This document shows, in pieces, positions 28,109 to 38,366 of a stretch of 64,000 bases of DNA (its first letter is position 1; the number at the start of each line of letters is the position of its first letter). Where the stretch lies: positions 1 to 64,000 of the forward strand of contig NZ_BCSG01000023.1 in assembly GCF_001570745.1 (NCBI RefSeq), in the 5' to 3' direction. A program made the translations under genes and the position numbers. This DNA comes from Alicyclobacillus mali NBRC 102425. GTDB taxonomy: Bacteria > Bacillota > Bacilli > Alicyclobacillales > Alicyclobacillaceae. The notes beneath the pieces were generated by a model. The model searched no databases. It had not been told where the DNA came from and saw only the letters and a program-made list of their open reading frames with translations.

Positions 28109-28663
28109 TCACCGAGCTTGCACGCTTGACCATTCTGCAGCGAGCATGCTGTACACGGCGTGGTCGACGTAATGGTCGTAGAGCCACTCGGCTTGTCGTT
28201 TGCAGCCTTCGTACTGGAAGCCGAGCCGTTCCGCGACGGCCCGGCTCTTGTGGTTGCCTGTGGCGGCGCGGATCTCCACGCGGTTCAGGCCGTATTCGCG
28301 AAACAGAATGTCGATCACGGCCCTGCAAGCTCGGGTCATGATGCCTTTGCCCTGATATCGCTCGCCTAGCCAATAGCCGACGGTCGTCAACCGATTGGCC
28401 CAATCGATAAAATGCAACCCGAGCACACCGGCGATCTCGCCGCGGTACCACAGGCCAATCTCAGCACCGTTCTGCGCCGCATATCGTTGGAGGCCCGACA
28501 AAATAAAGGCTCGCGTCTCCTCCGAACTCTGGTTGGCATCTAGAAACGGCAACCACTCGCGCAGGTAGGCGCGCGACTCATCCAGCAGTCGGAACAAGGC
28601 GTCGGCATCTCTGGGTTCCAACAGCCGAAGCCTCAAATCATCGTCAATCGTCTGGTAAAACAT
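28109..28663 (-). CDS. RimJ/RimL-type N-acetyltransferase
   Basis: 184 residues, similar in layout to Bacillus YdaF and RimL: LRLLEPRDADALFRLLDESR at the N-terminus, acetyl-CoA loop GERYQGKGIMTRACRA, and NHKSRAVAERLGFQYEG near the C-terminus. Such enzymes acetylate ribosomal-protein N-termini or small amines. ATG at 28663 follows GGAGGGG; a longer start at 28681 lacks a ribosome site. Confidence 0.88.
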   Translation of the reverse strand: MFYQTIDDDLRLRLLEPRDADALFRLLDESRAYLREWLPFLDANQSSEETRAFILSGLQRYAAQNGAEIGLWYRGEIAGVLGLHFIDWANRLTTVGYWLGERYQGKGIMTRACRAVIDILFREYGLNRVEIRAATGNHKSRAVAERLGFQYEGCKRQAEWLYDHYVDHAVYSMLAAEWSSVQAR

Positions 28664-28749
28664 CGTCCCCTCCCATGGCAATCAGACGTATCTGCATTCC
28701 ATTCTGAACGGAGAAGAAAAATTCCTTCCACAGGGAGAGAAGTAGCCTT

Positions 28750-29529
28750 ATGACGCGCGTAATGCCAAGTCTGTTTATCGCCCATGGCTCACCGTTGGTG
28801 GCGATCGAGAACAGTGTCTACGGACGTTACCTGGATCGATTGTCGCGAGACCTCCCTGTCCCGCGCTCCATCGTCGTGTTCAGCGCCCACTGGACCGAAG
28901 GATGTCAGACCATCTCGGCATCGCCTCACCCCGACACGATCCACGACTTCTACGGCTTCCCAGAGGCGCTGTACCAAATCCGATATCCGGCACCGGGAGA
29001 CCCAGCGCTGGCCGCCCGAATTCAAGAACTTCTCGTGAACGCCGGGATCGAAGCGCGCCTGGCTCCGTCTCGCGGCTTCGACCACGGCGTCTGGACGATT
29101 CTGTCTCGCATCTTCCCGGATGCGTCCATCCCGGTGGTCTCGATGTCCGTCGATCCGACACTTCGCCCGGAACATCAGTTCCAAATTGGCCGGGCGCTCG
29201 CTTCTCTGCGACAGGAGGGCGTTTTAATGATTGGAAGCGGTGCGACGGTGCACAACCTGCGTATGCTTCAGTGGAACCGGGAGAACGGCCAACCAGAAGC
29301 CTGGGCCGAGGAGTTCGAGCGCTGGCTCGAATCGCGCATCTCCGAAGGGGACGTCGATGCGCTGTTCGCATACCGCGAAGAGGCACCGTACGCGGATTGG
29401 GCCGCGCCGTCGTGGGGCGTGGAACACTTGATCCCGCTATTTTACGCGATGGGTGCTGGTCACGAGCAGCGGAAAGGGAGGCTTTTGCATCGCGATTGGC
29501 AATACGGCTCACTCGCCAACAGCGTATAG
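28750..29529 (+). CDS. Class III extradiol dioxygenase family protein (LigB/DODA-like)
   Basis: 259 residues. Family blocks: SLFIAHGSPLVAIE (His12), VVFSAHWTEG (His47), GFDHGVWTILSRIFP (His112), and MIGSGATVHNLR. These His residues fit the metal site of the YgiD/DODA group, which cleaves aromatic diols such as DOPA. Cellular substrate unknown. ATG at 28750 has a GAGAGAAG-type site upstream. Single gene followed by a tRNA unit. Confidence 0.87.
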   Translation: MTRVMPSLFIAHGSPLVAIENSVYGRYLDRLSRDLPVPRSIVVFSAHWTEGCQTISASPHPDTIHDFYGFPEALYQIRYPAPGDPALAARIQELLVNAGIEARLAPSRGFDHGVWTILSRIFPDASIPVVSMSVDPTLRPEHQFQIGRALASLRQEGVLMIGSGATVHNLRMLQWNRENGQPEAWAEEFERWLESRISEGDVDALFAYREEAPYADWAAPSWGVEHLIPLFYAMGAGHEQRKGRLLHRDWQYGSLANSV

Positions 29530-29589
29530 GTATTTGGAGAGCTTGTCTGATGGAAAGCATCTCAGGCATCCCTTTTCCACAAAAAGGCC

Positions 29590-29618
29590 TTGACGAGGAA
29601 GGTGCCCTCTGCTATATT
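29590..29618 (+). promoter_or_regulatory. Promoter of tRNA-Pro
   Basis: TTGACG (29590-29595), 17-base spacer, TATATT (29613-29618): near-consensus vegetative promoter, transcription start expected about 25 bases before the tRNA. Confidence 0.85.
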
Positions 29619-29649
29619 CATTGCTGTCCGCTTTGAGGCGTCAAGGCGA

Positions 29650-29725
29650 CGGAATGTAGCTCAGGTGGTAGAGCGCACGGTTCGGGACCGTGAGGTCGCA
29701 GGTTCGAGTCCTGTCATTCCGACCA
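29650..29725 (+). tRNA. tRNA-Pro (anticodon CGG)
   Basis: 76 bases with encoded CCA. Acceptor arms CGGAATG/CATTCCG pair fully, the D-arm is TAGCTCAGGTGGTAGAGC, anticodon stem CACGG/CCGTG encloses loop TTCGGGA (anticodon CGG), and the T-arm is CAGGTTCGAGTCCTG. C1-G72 is typical of bacterial proline tRNAs. It reads CCG codons, frequent in this GC-rich genome. Confidence 0.95.
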
Positions 29726-29738
29726 CTCAAGATCGAAA

Positions 29739-29766
29739 ATCCGCGCTGGCTTGCGCGGATTTTTTC
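29739..29766 (+). terminator. Terminator of tRNA-Pro
   Basis: ATCCGCGC (29739-29746) pairs with GCGCGGAT (29753-29760), followed by TTTTTT. It lies 14 bases after the CCA end. Confidence 0.92.
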
Positions 29767-29914
29767 GTGTTCACGCGCGGTAACTGCCTCCTGGCCGCGC
29801 TGTCACGTACCGCCCCTTTGCCCCATCCTCGTCTCCGAAGCCGCAGGATTCCCTCGCGCCATCGCGAATGTTTTCAACGATAAACATTTTTCATGGATAA
29901 AGGAGGTCTTCTCC

Positions 29915-30679
29915 TTGCGCCTGGAAGATCGCGTCGCTGTCATCACAGGTGCGGCCTCGGGGATGGGCCGCGCGATGGCCGTCCTGTTTGCGAAGGAAGG
30001 GGCGCGCGTGCTCGCGGCCGACATCGCCGCGGAAGGTCTGGCATCCGTCGCCGACGAAATCCGCAGCGCGGGCGGCCACGTCGAGACCTGCGTCGCCAGC
30101 GTGGCCTCGGCGGACGATGTGGACGGGATGATTCAGCGCGCCGTTGACGCCTTCGGCGGGATCGACATCCTCGTCAACAACGCGGGGATCATGGACGGCA
30201 TGAAACCGGCTCATGAGGTGACGGACGAGCTGTGGGAACGCGTCTTTGCGGTCAATGTCACAGGGCCGATGCGCGCCATTCGCAAATCTCTGCCCCTCAT
30301 GATGGACAAGGGGCGCGGTGCCATCGTGAACATCGCATCGGTTGGCGGCCTGTTTGGCTCCCGCGCCGGGGCGGCGTACACGGCCTCGAAGCACGCCGTG
30401 GTGGGCCTGACCAAGAACGTCGCCTACCAGTATGCGCGCTTTGGGATTCGCTGCAACGCCATCGCGCCCGGCGGCGTGGAGACGAACATCATGGGTTCGA
30501 GCCCGAATGTCGATCCGGCTTCCCTCGGGGTTCAGGCGACCATGGCTGGGATGAGCCTCAATCCGCGCACCGGCAAGCCTGAAGAAATCGCCCACGTTGC
30601 GCTGTTCCTCGCGTCCGACGAAGCGAGCTTCGTGAACGGGGCCGTCGTGATCGCCGACGCGGGCTGGACGGCGTACTGA
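29915..30679 (+). CDS. Short-chain dehydrogenase/reductase
   Basis: 254 residues, classical SDR: cofactor loop TGAASGMG, NNAG at the expected place, catalytic Ser (NIASVGG) and YTASK, then PGGVETN. Substrate unknown; similar proteins act on 3-ketoacyl or sugar-alcohol substrates. Start TTG at 29915 is chosen because AAGGAGG lies eight bases upstream and the protein then begins directly with RLEDRVAVITG. Single gene; a GC-rich hairpin without T tail follows its stop (about 30688-30708). Confidence 0.9.
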   Translation: MRLEDRVAVITGAASGMGRAMAVLFAKEGARVLAADIAAEGLASVADEIRSAGGHVETCVASVASADDVDGMIQRAVDAFGGIDILVNNAGIMDGMKPAHEVTDELWERVFAVNVTGPMRAIRKSLPLMMDKGRGAIVNIASVGGLFGSRAGAAYTASKHAVVGLTKNVAYQYARFGIRCNAIAPGGVETNIMGSSPNVDPASLGVQATMAGMSLNPRTGKPEEIAHVALFLASDEASFVNGAVVIADAGWTAY

Positions 30680-30713
30680 CATGGAGCGGGGCGCCTCGCC
30701 AGCGCCCCGCGGT

Positions 30714-31025
30714 TCACGCCTCCACCTGGATGTTATGCGCGAGCGTCTCATGCGGCGAGCGCAGCACCAGTCCGCTCAAGGGAACGTAGTCGAGTACGAG
30801 CGGCTGTTCATCGCCCAACAGCTTTTGTGCCTCCTCATCCACGCGCACGTCATACCCGAGCGACACAGCGAGCGGAGGCGCGCCGTCGGCAATCATGTGA
30901 ATGTCCACCTGGCAAGCGCAACTCACGTGCGCCTCGATGTCGGCCTTCAGCCGAAGCCGGCTGCCTTCCGGCACGCCCATGGCCACCAGCCTTGATTTCG
31001 CCGCATCCGTCACCTGCACTTCCAT
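30714..31025 (-). CDS. HesB/IscA-fold iron-sulfur biosynthesis family protein
   Basis: 103 residues of the Fe-S_biosyn (YneR/HesB-like) fold: VTDAAKSRLVAMGVPEGSRL at the N-terminus and VDEEAQKLLGDEQPLVLDYV in the middle. It has a CAC pair in the central strand but not the C-terminal CGCG of true A-type carriers, so a role in cluster transfer is doubtful. ATG at 31025 with AGGAGG seven bases upstream. It follows the histidine kinase gene after 11 bases and may be in its operon. Confidence 0.8.
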   Translation of the reverse strand: MEVQVTDAAKSRLVAMGVPEGSRLRLKADIEAHVSCACQVDIHMIADGAPPLAVSLGYDVRVDEEAQKLLGDEQPLVLDYVPLSGLVLRSPHETLAHNIQVEA

Positions 31026-31036
31026 GCCCATCCCTC

Positions 31037-32620
31037 CTAGGCTCCATCTCCATCCGTTCCCGCGACGGGCAAGGTCACCGTGAATGCAGCGCCTTCGCCG
31101 GGCTCGCTTTCACACGCAATTCGGCCGCCGTGCGCCTCCACAATCGCCTTGCAGATGGCGAGCCCGAGGCCCGCGCCGCCTTTCGCGCGCGATCGCGCCT
31201 CGTCCACGCGATAGAATCGCTCAAACACGTGGGGCTGATGCACCTTGGGAATCCCCGTGCCGTTGTCCGCCACCGCGAGCTTGGCCTCGCACCCGTCCGT
31301 CCACACGGAGATGACAATTTCGCCGCCCTCTTCCGGCGTGTGCTGCACCGCGTTCTGCACCAGGTTGAACAACACCTGCTTCAAGGCGTCCGGATCCGCG
31401 AAGACGGCCGGATCGCCCTCGATGCGATACGTCAGCTCGCGAGACCCGCACAGCCCGCGCCACAGCGCGTCGAGCGACATCACCAGCGTCCCGAGCCGCA
31501 CGCGTTCGCGCTTGTCGCCCGCCCACGACGCGCGCACGTCCTCCGCGCGCGCAAGCCTCAGCATCTGCTCGACCAAGCCCGCAAGGCGCCGGGCTTCGCC
31601 GTGCATCTGCTGCAGCGCGTCCCGCCACTCCTCGTCCGTGAAGTCCCCGCCCTTTTGCAGCACCTCGAGGTAGCCGCTCAGTGCCGTGAGCGGCGTGCGC
31701 AGCTCGTGCGAGGCGTCCGCGACAAACTGCCGCATGCGCTCCTTCGCGTCCCGCTCCGCCCAAAACGCGCTCCCCAGGCGATCCAGCATGCCGTTGAACG
31801 ACGCGGCGAGCGACCGCACCTCCGCCTGCATGCCCGGGCGCACCTCAAAACGCTCGTCGAGATTGCCAGCGTCAATGCGCTGCGCATGCTCCACCACGCG
31901 GTGAAGCGGGACGAGCGCCCTGCGGATGAGCGCCCTGTACGCGGCGAGCGCGGCCACCAGCACCGCGAACGCCACCACGCCGTAAAGGAGCATCTGCCGC
32001 GCGACCATGGCGTCGATCTCGCTCGTTGGCACACTCACCTGTGCCAAGCCGAGCGGCCGATCCGGCGGCCCGATGAGGGCTGTGACGACGAGATCGCGCC
32101 CGTGGCTCGTCGAGGCGAGCTGATACGCGGACGCCGGCACGCCGAAGTTGAGCATGGCCTCGTACGTCTCGCGCGACAGGACCGGCAGGCCGTGCGGCGC
32201 ATAGATGGGGTGCACCTGCCCTGACGGATCTATGTACGCGAGGCTGCCACGCGCCGCGAGGAACGGCAGGGGCCCGAGGCGAAACGGCGGCCCGGATGCC
32301 TCGGCGCCACCGGATCCGTTGGCCAGCCAAATCCACGCCTGCGCCGGGACGTCCATGAGCTCCTGATGGAGCGATCTCGCCGTCTCCGCAAGGAGGAACT
32401 GGCGAAGAAAGAGCGCTTGCAGGGCGCCGACGAGCGCAATGGCGGCGATCATCACGGCATAGGTGACCAGCGAGAGGTGAAGCGCGAGCGTCGCCGAGCG
32501 GAGCCGCACGCACGCCCGGGAAACGGCCACCAGCAGGTGACGGGCGAAAGCGCGCACACCCCCGGCGGCCCGCCTCGCCGTGACGGCGGCAACATGCGCG
32601 AACCGGGCAACCGCGCTCAT
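31037..32620 (-). CDS. Sensor histidine kinase
   Basis: 527 residues. Two transmembrane helices (about residues 50-75 and 205-230) border an extracytoplasmic sensor domain of about 130 residues; then HAMP, the dimerisation helix with phospho-acceptor His in DASHELRTPL, and an ATPase domain with N box (NLVQNAVQHTPEEGG), DNGTGIP and GLGLAI. ATG overlaps the stop of the regulator gene (ATGA). Stimulus unknown. Confidence 0.93.
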   Translation of the reverse strand: MSAVARFAHVAAVTARRAAGGVRAFARHLLVAVSRACVRLRSATLALHLSLVTYAVMIAAIALVGALQALFLRQFLLAETARSLHQELMDVPAQAWIWLANGSGGAEASGPPFRLGPLPFLAARGSLAYIDPSGQVHPIYAPHGLPVLSRETYEAMLNFGVPASAYQLASTSHGRDLVVTALIGPPDRPLGLAQVSVPTSEIDAMVARQMLLYGVVAFAVLVAALAAYRALIRRALVPLHRVVEHAQRIDAGNLDERFEVRPGMQAEVRSLAASFNGMLDRLGSAFWAERDAKERMRQFVADASHELRTPLTALSGYLEVLQKGGDFTDEEWRDALQQMHGEARRLAGLVEQMLRLARAEDVRASWAGDKRERVRLGTLVMSLDALWRGLCGSRELTYRIEGDPAVFADPDALKQVLFNLVQNAVQHTPEEGGEIVISVWTDGCEAKLAVADNGTGIPKVHQPHVFERFYRVDEARSRAKGGAGLGLAICKAIVEAHGGRIACESEPGEGAAFTVTLPVAGTDGDGA

Positions 32621-33324
32621 GGCAGATCCACCCGGTAGCCCTGGCCGCGGAGGGTGCGAATGAGCGTCCGATCCCGGTCGCCCAGCTTCTCGCGCAGCGC
32701 ACTGATGTAGACCTCGACGATGTTGTCCTGGCCGTTGAAATCGTAGCCCCAGACGTGATCGAGGATCTGCGCCTTGCTCAGCACGAGCCCGTGATTCTGC
32801 AGAAGATAGCGCAGAAGCTCGTATTCGGTCGACGACAGTTTCAGGGTTTCGCCGCGGAACGAAATCTCCTTGCGGGCATCGTCGATGACAAACGGACCGA
32901 CCTCCTGCTGCTTGAGCAGGCTCGGAAACTGGTTGCGAACGCGAGCGTGAATGCGCGCGAGAAGTTCTTCAAAACTGAATGGCTTGACGACGTAGTCATC
33001 GGCGCCGCCGACAAGCCCTTTGACGCGATCGTCGATGGCATCGCGCGCGGTGAGCAGGATGACGGCGACGTTGCCCATGCCCTTCAGCATCCGGCACACC
33101 TCGAAGCCGTCCGGGCCGGGCATCATCACGTCCAGAATGCAGACGTGCGGCATGGACTCCCGCGCCTTGGCGATGGCCTCCACGCCGTCCTCGGCCGTGT
33201 CGACCGCGTAGCCTTCCCGCCGCAGGCCAAACTCGAGAAATTTGACAATGCTCGGCTCGTCATCGACGACCAACACGCGAACCTTAGACGGATCGTACAG
33301 AACTGCTCGATTGTCCCCTGGCAT
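32617..33324 (-). CDS. OmpR-family response regulator
   Basis: 235 residues. Receiver: VVDDEPS, phospho-acceptor Asp in CILDVMMPGPDG, Lys in YVVKPF. Winged-helix DNA-binding C-terminus with LSSTEYELLRYLLQN and TLRGQGYRVDLP. ATG at 33324 (MPGDNRAV…) has a GGTGGG site; the gene's 5' end overlaps gtrA by 41 bases, which is unusual. It partners with the kinase gene downstream. Confidence 0.92.
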   Translation of the reverse strand: MPGDNRAVLYDPSKVRVLVVDDEPSIVKFLEFGLRREGYAVDTAEDGVEAIAKARESMPHVCILDVMMPGPDGFEVCRMLKGMGNVAVILLTARDAIDDRVKGLVGGADDYVVKPFSFEELLARIHARVRNQFPSLLKQQEVGPFVIDDARKEISFRGETLKLSSTEYELLRYLLQNHGLVLSKAQILDHVWGYDFNGQDNIVEVYISALREKLGDRDRTLIRTLRGQGYRVDLP

Positions 33325-33715
33325 GGCGCCAAACCCACCATTTCGACCCGACAAAATTGAGGCTCCACGTACCCATGGTCACAACCGCCTTTGCCGCGAC
33401 GAGGGACCATCCCTCGCGCGACAAGAGCCCGATGCTGACGGCGGAGGCCACGAGCGACACGCCGTTCACGAGAGCGAAGCGGGCGACTTCCCCCCAGCGA
33501 AACGCGCCGGCCCGAAACGTCACGCCGCGATTCCAGGCGAAACTGTTCACCATTCCACAGGCATAGGATACCACCTGAGCCACGGCCGAGGCGACGTGAC
33601 ACAGCGCCGCAAGCGCAAAAAATACGCCAGTATCGACGGCCGTATTGAGCACGCCCACCGCGGCGAACACCAGGACTTGCCGGCTCAGGCGCGGGCTCTC
33701 ATGCATTCGCCCCAT
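33284..33715 (-). CDS. GtrA-like membrane protein
   Basis: 143 residues, four transmembrane helices, GtrA family (VLVFAAVGVLNTAVDTGVFF; FAWNRGVTF; VGSKWWVWRH). Family role: flipping or assisting undecaprenyl-phosphate-linked sugars in cell-surface glycosylation. ATG at 33715 has GAGGAG nine bases upstream; an upstream ATG at 33775 lacks a site. First gene of a gtrA-regulator-kinase operon, which suggests that the kinase system senses or controls the envelope. Confidence 0.85.
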   Translation of the reverse strand: MGRMHESPRLSRQVLVFAAVGVLNTAVDTGVFFALAALCHVASAVAQVVSYACGMVNSFAWNRGVTFRAGAFRWGEVARFALVNGVSLVASAVSIGLLSREGWSLVAAKAVVTMGTWSLNFVGSKWWVWRHARGQSSSSVRSV

Positions 33716-33933
33716 CAGGTCACGCTCCTCACCGACGACAGCGTACACCCTGTCGCTGAACGCCGCCTGAGCCAAGTCTTAAGCGACGCTGAACGAAGGC
33801 TGGCGATTTCGCCCCCAGGTAATTCCGAACGAACGCTGACACATGCCTGCGCGCGCCAAGCAGCGCCACGAGGTGAAGATGCACGTCCAAGTCGGGCGTG
33901 CTACAATACGCGCAGAATTGCGAGGTGAGGCGC

Positions 33934-34395
33934 GTGCTGGCCATCGTGTTTTCGTACATCAACGAGGCCTGTATCTTGATCAGCGTGGTCTGTTTCGTCG
34001 TGGGCTGGTACCACATCCGGCATCACCGCGTGCGGGTGCATCGGCGCTGGATGCTCCGAGGCGTCGTGTTTGCGGCGCTCTTCTTCATCATTTACGTGCT
34101 GAAGACGGTGCTCCTAGGCGACAACGAATTCGGCGGGCCGAAGTCCATGAGCCCGTTCTACTACGGGTTTCTTCAGGTCCACTCCGTGCTCGCAACGGTG
34201 GCGGCCATCCTCGGGGTCATCACGCTCGTGTACGCGTCGCGCGCGCGCTTTTCGCGTCACCGAAAGATTGCCCCTTGGACGCTTGTCACCTGGTTTGTGA
34301 CGGCAGCCACTGGGCTGGTGGTGTTCATCCTCCTCTACATCGTCTACACGCCGGGTCAAGCGGCGGGCTTGCTATATTCGTATCTCGGGCGCTGA
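33934..34395 (+). CDS. DUF420 membrane protein (YozB/CtaM-like)
   Basis: 153 residues, four transmembrane helices, with conserved His residues in YHIRHHRVRVHRRWM and QVHSVLA. DUF420 includes YozB/CtaM, needed to mature heme-copper oxidases in Firmicutes; this fits with a qox operon 8 kb away. Start GTG at 33934 is chosen since GAGGTGA lies five bases upstream; a longer ATG start (33898) has no site. Confidence 0.83.
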   Translation: MLAIVFSYINEACILISVVCFVVGWYHIRHHRVRVHRRWMLRGVVFAALFFIIYVLKTVLLGDNEFGGPKSMSPFYYGFLQVHSVLATVAAILGVITLVYASRARFSRHRKIAPWTLVTWFVTAATGLVVFILLYIVYTPGQAAGLLYSYLGR

Positions 34396-34425
34396 GACGC
34401 GCGTCCTCGGCCCGACGCCCACATC

Positions 34426-34461
34426 CATCCTCCTGGAGGTTTGCCGCAGGAGGATGTTTTG
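34426..34461 (+). terminator. Terminator after the DUF420 gene
   Basis: CATCCTCCT (34426-34434) pairs with AGGAGGATG (34448-34456), then TTTTGTTTT. Confidence 0.9.
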
Positions 34462-34494
34462 TTTTCCACACGCACAAGCGGTATTCCCCATGTC

Positions 34495-34523
34495 TTGGAA
34501 CGCGCCTCATTCTGCGTTATCGT
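34495..34523 (+). promoter_or_regulatory. Promoter of the SDR/iron-ADH/AKR operon
   Basis: TTGGAA (34495-34500), 17-base spacer, TATCGT (34518-34523), about 37 bases before the SDR start. Confidence 0.5.
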
Positions 34524-34559
34524 GAAAGAGAAACCGAGCTCGCAAAGAAGGTGAACCTT

Positions 34560-35327
34560 ATGGACACGCGTGTGGCCATTGTGACAGGGGGCGGCCAGGG
34601 CATCGGTCGCGCCATCGCGAAAGCCTTCTGGGAGGACGGCTGGCAAGTCGTCATCGCGGAGGTGGACGAGGAGGCGGGCCGCGAGGCGGAAGCAGAACTG
34701 GCCGGCGGCGAAGGCAGACTACAGGCTCTGTTCGTGCAGACCGACGTGGCGGATGAATCTTCGGTGCAGTCGCTCATCCGCCAGGTGGACGAAGCGTTTT
34801 CGAGGCTCCATCTCGTCGTCAACAACGCCGGGCTTGGCTTCCCCGGCGTACCCGTGGAAGAGCTGCCCACCGCTGCGTGGGACCGCATTCTCGGGGTGAA
34901 CCTGCGCGGGCCGTTTCTCATGGCCAAGCACGCCGCGCCGCTCCTTCGCAAGACGCGCGGATGCATCGTCAACATCGCCTCCACGCGGGCGCTCATGTCG
35001 GAGCCCAACACGGAGCCTTACTCTGCCTCCAAAGGCGGCGTGCTCGCGCTCACACATGCCTTGGCCGTGAGCCTGGGCCCGGACGTGCGCGTGAACGCCA
35101 TCTCTCCAGGGTGGATCGAGGTATCCGAGTGGAAAAAGTCATCGCAGCGAGCGGAACCGGATTTGCGCCCCATCGATCACGCCCAGCACCCGGCTGGGCG
35201 CGTCGGCCGGCCCGAGGACATCGCGGAAGTGTGCAGGTTCCTCACATCGGATGGCGCCTCGTTCATCACCGGGCAAAACTTCGTAGTGGACGGCGGCATG
35301 ACCATTAAAATGATCTACGCGGAATGA
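34560..35327 (+). CDS. Short-chain dehydrogenase/reductase
   Basis: 255 residues, classical SDR with TGGGQGIG cofactor loop, NNAG, catalytic Ser in NIASTRA and YSASKGG. Similar to glucose-1-dehydrogenase/YhxC-like enzymes; substrate unknown. ATG at 34560 follows AAGGTGA (five bases). First gene of an operon with an iron-containing alcohol dehydrogenase and an aldo/keto reductase, all oxidoreductases acting on carbonyls or alcohols. Confidence 0.9.
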   Translation: MDTRVAIVTGGGQGIGRAIAKAFWEDGWQVVIAEVDEEAGREAEAELAGGEGRLQALFVQTDVADESSVQSLIRQVDEAFSRLHLVVNNAGLGFPGVPVEELPTAAWDRILGVNLRGPFLMAKHAAPLLRKTRGCIVNIASTRALMSEPNTEPYSASKGGVLALTHALAVSLGPDVRVNAISPGWIEVSEWKKSSQRAEPDLRPIDHAQHPAGRVGRPEDIAEVCRFLTSDGASFITGQNFVVDGGMTIKMIYAE

Positions 35328-35343
35328 CGAAGGGACGAGCCTG

Positions 35344-37433
<2,090 letters not shown>

Positions 37434-37460
37434 CGCTTCGCACGGCGGCTCAGACCGGCG

Positions 37461-38366
37461 TCAGGTGGGCGCATTCACCTGCACGGCGCCGCTGTCCGTC
37501 ACCTCGATGTTCGCGGCCAAGGTTGGCGTCGCGAGCGTCTTGACGAGCGTGGAGGCGCCCGTGGAGGCGTCGTACCTGTACACGGACGTCACGAGGCCCT
37601 GGCTGTTGATGGCGCCGTAGTACAGCGTGTTTCCGACGACCGCGACGAGCGCCGCGTCGCGCTTGATGAGGCGGATGGTGCCCTGATCGTCGAGCGACAG
37701 TACGTTGAAGCTTCCGTCCGCGTAATCCTCGAAGTACAGCTTGCTGCCCGTCTGCGTGATGGCAATGTTTTTGATATAACGGCCGCCCGTCGGCACGAGC
37801 GAGACGTTGCTCATGGTACCGATGTGGTACAGCGAGCTCGATTCGCCACTGTTGATGAGAATGTAGATGTCGTTCGTGTACGTGCTGAACGTGATCTTCG
37901 TGAACGAGGCGTTCGACGGCAGCCCCTCGAAGCGCGTGACGATGGTCTGCACGCCGCTCGGCACGTCCACCGTCTTCAGTTCAAGGTCGCCCGGCTGAAC
38001 TTCTTCGCCCACGAACAGGCGCTCGTCCTCAATCCATTCGACGTACTGAACCGTATAAGGATTGTTCGCCGCGCACAGTTCCTGTTTGCTGGCGAGATCC
38101 ATGACGTGCAACACGTTCTTCGAATCCAGATATGCGGCGTACTGGCCGTCCGCCGACACGGTGACAAAGCGGTACTGCTGTTTGAGCGCCGCAATTTCCT
38201 TCTGTTCCGCCTGCTCCTGTGCCGGCGATACGGTGATGTTGTCCACCGCATTGGCGCTCGATCCTAGCAGGCGGTTGTAATGGTAAAAGAGAGGCAACTG
38301 CAGCGCCGTGATGACCGCTGCGATGCCCACCAGCTTCGGCCACACGCGGTTAGCCACGCTTTCCAC
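37461..38366 (-). CDS. Membrane-anchored extracytoplasmic protein, unknown family
   Basis: 301 residues. One N-terminal transmembrane helix (residues about 11-27, GIAAVITALQLPLFYHY) with a long outer domain of repeated beta segments (VSADGQYAAYLDS, LYFEDYADGS, TLYYGAI), like a beta-propeller sensor or adaptor. GTG at 38366 overlaps the end of the phosphodiester glycosidase gene by 17 bases, so the two proteins are made together and probably work together at the cell surface. No family recognised. Confidence 0.78.
   Translation of the reverse strand: MESVANRVWPKLVGIAAVITALQLPLFYHYNRLLGSSANAVDNITVSPAQEQAEQKEIAALKQQYRFVTVSADGQYAAYLDSKNVLHVMDLASKQELCAANNPYTVQYVEWIEDERLFVGEEVQPGDLELKTVDVPSGVQTIVTRFEGLPSNASFTKITFSTYTNDIYILINSGESSSLYHIGTMSNVSLVPTGGRYIKNIAITQTGSKLYFEDYADGSFNVLSLDDQGTIRLIKRDAALVAVVGNTLYYGAINSQGLVTSVYRYDASTGASTLVKTLATPTLAANIEVTDSGAVQVNAPT

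Noticed and set aside
30688-30708. GC-rich hairpin between SDR and HesB-like genes considered as a terminator
   Set aside because: No T run on either strand; structure may be incidental in GC-rich DNA.
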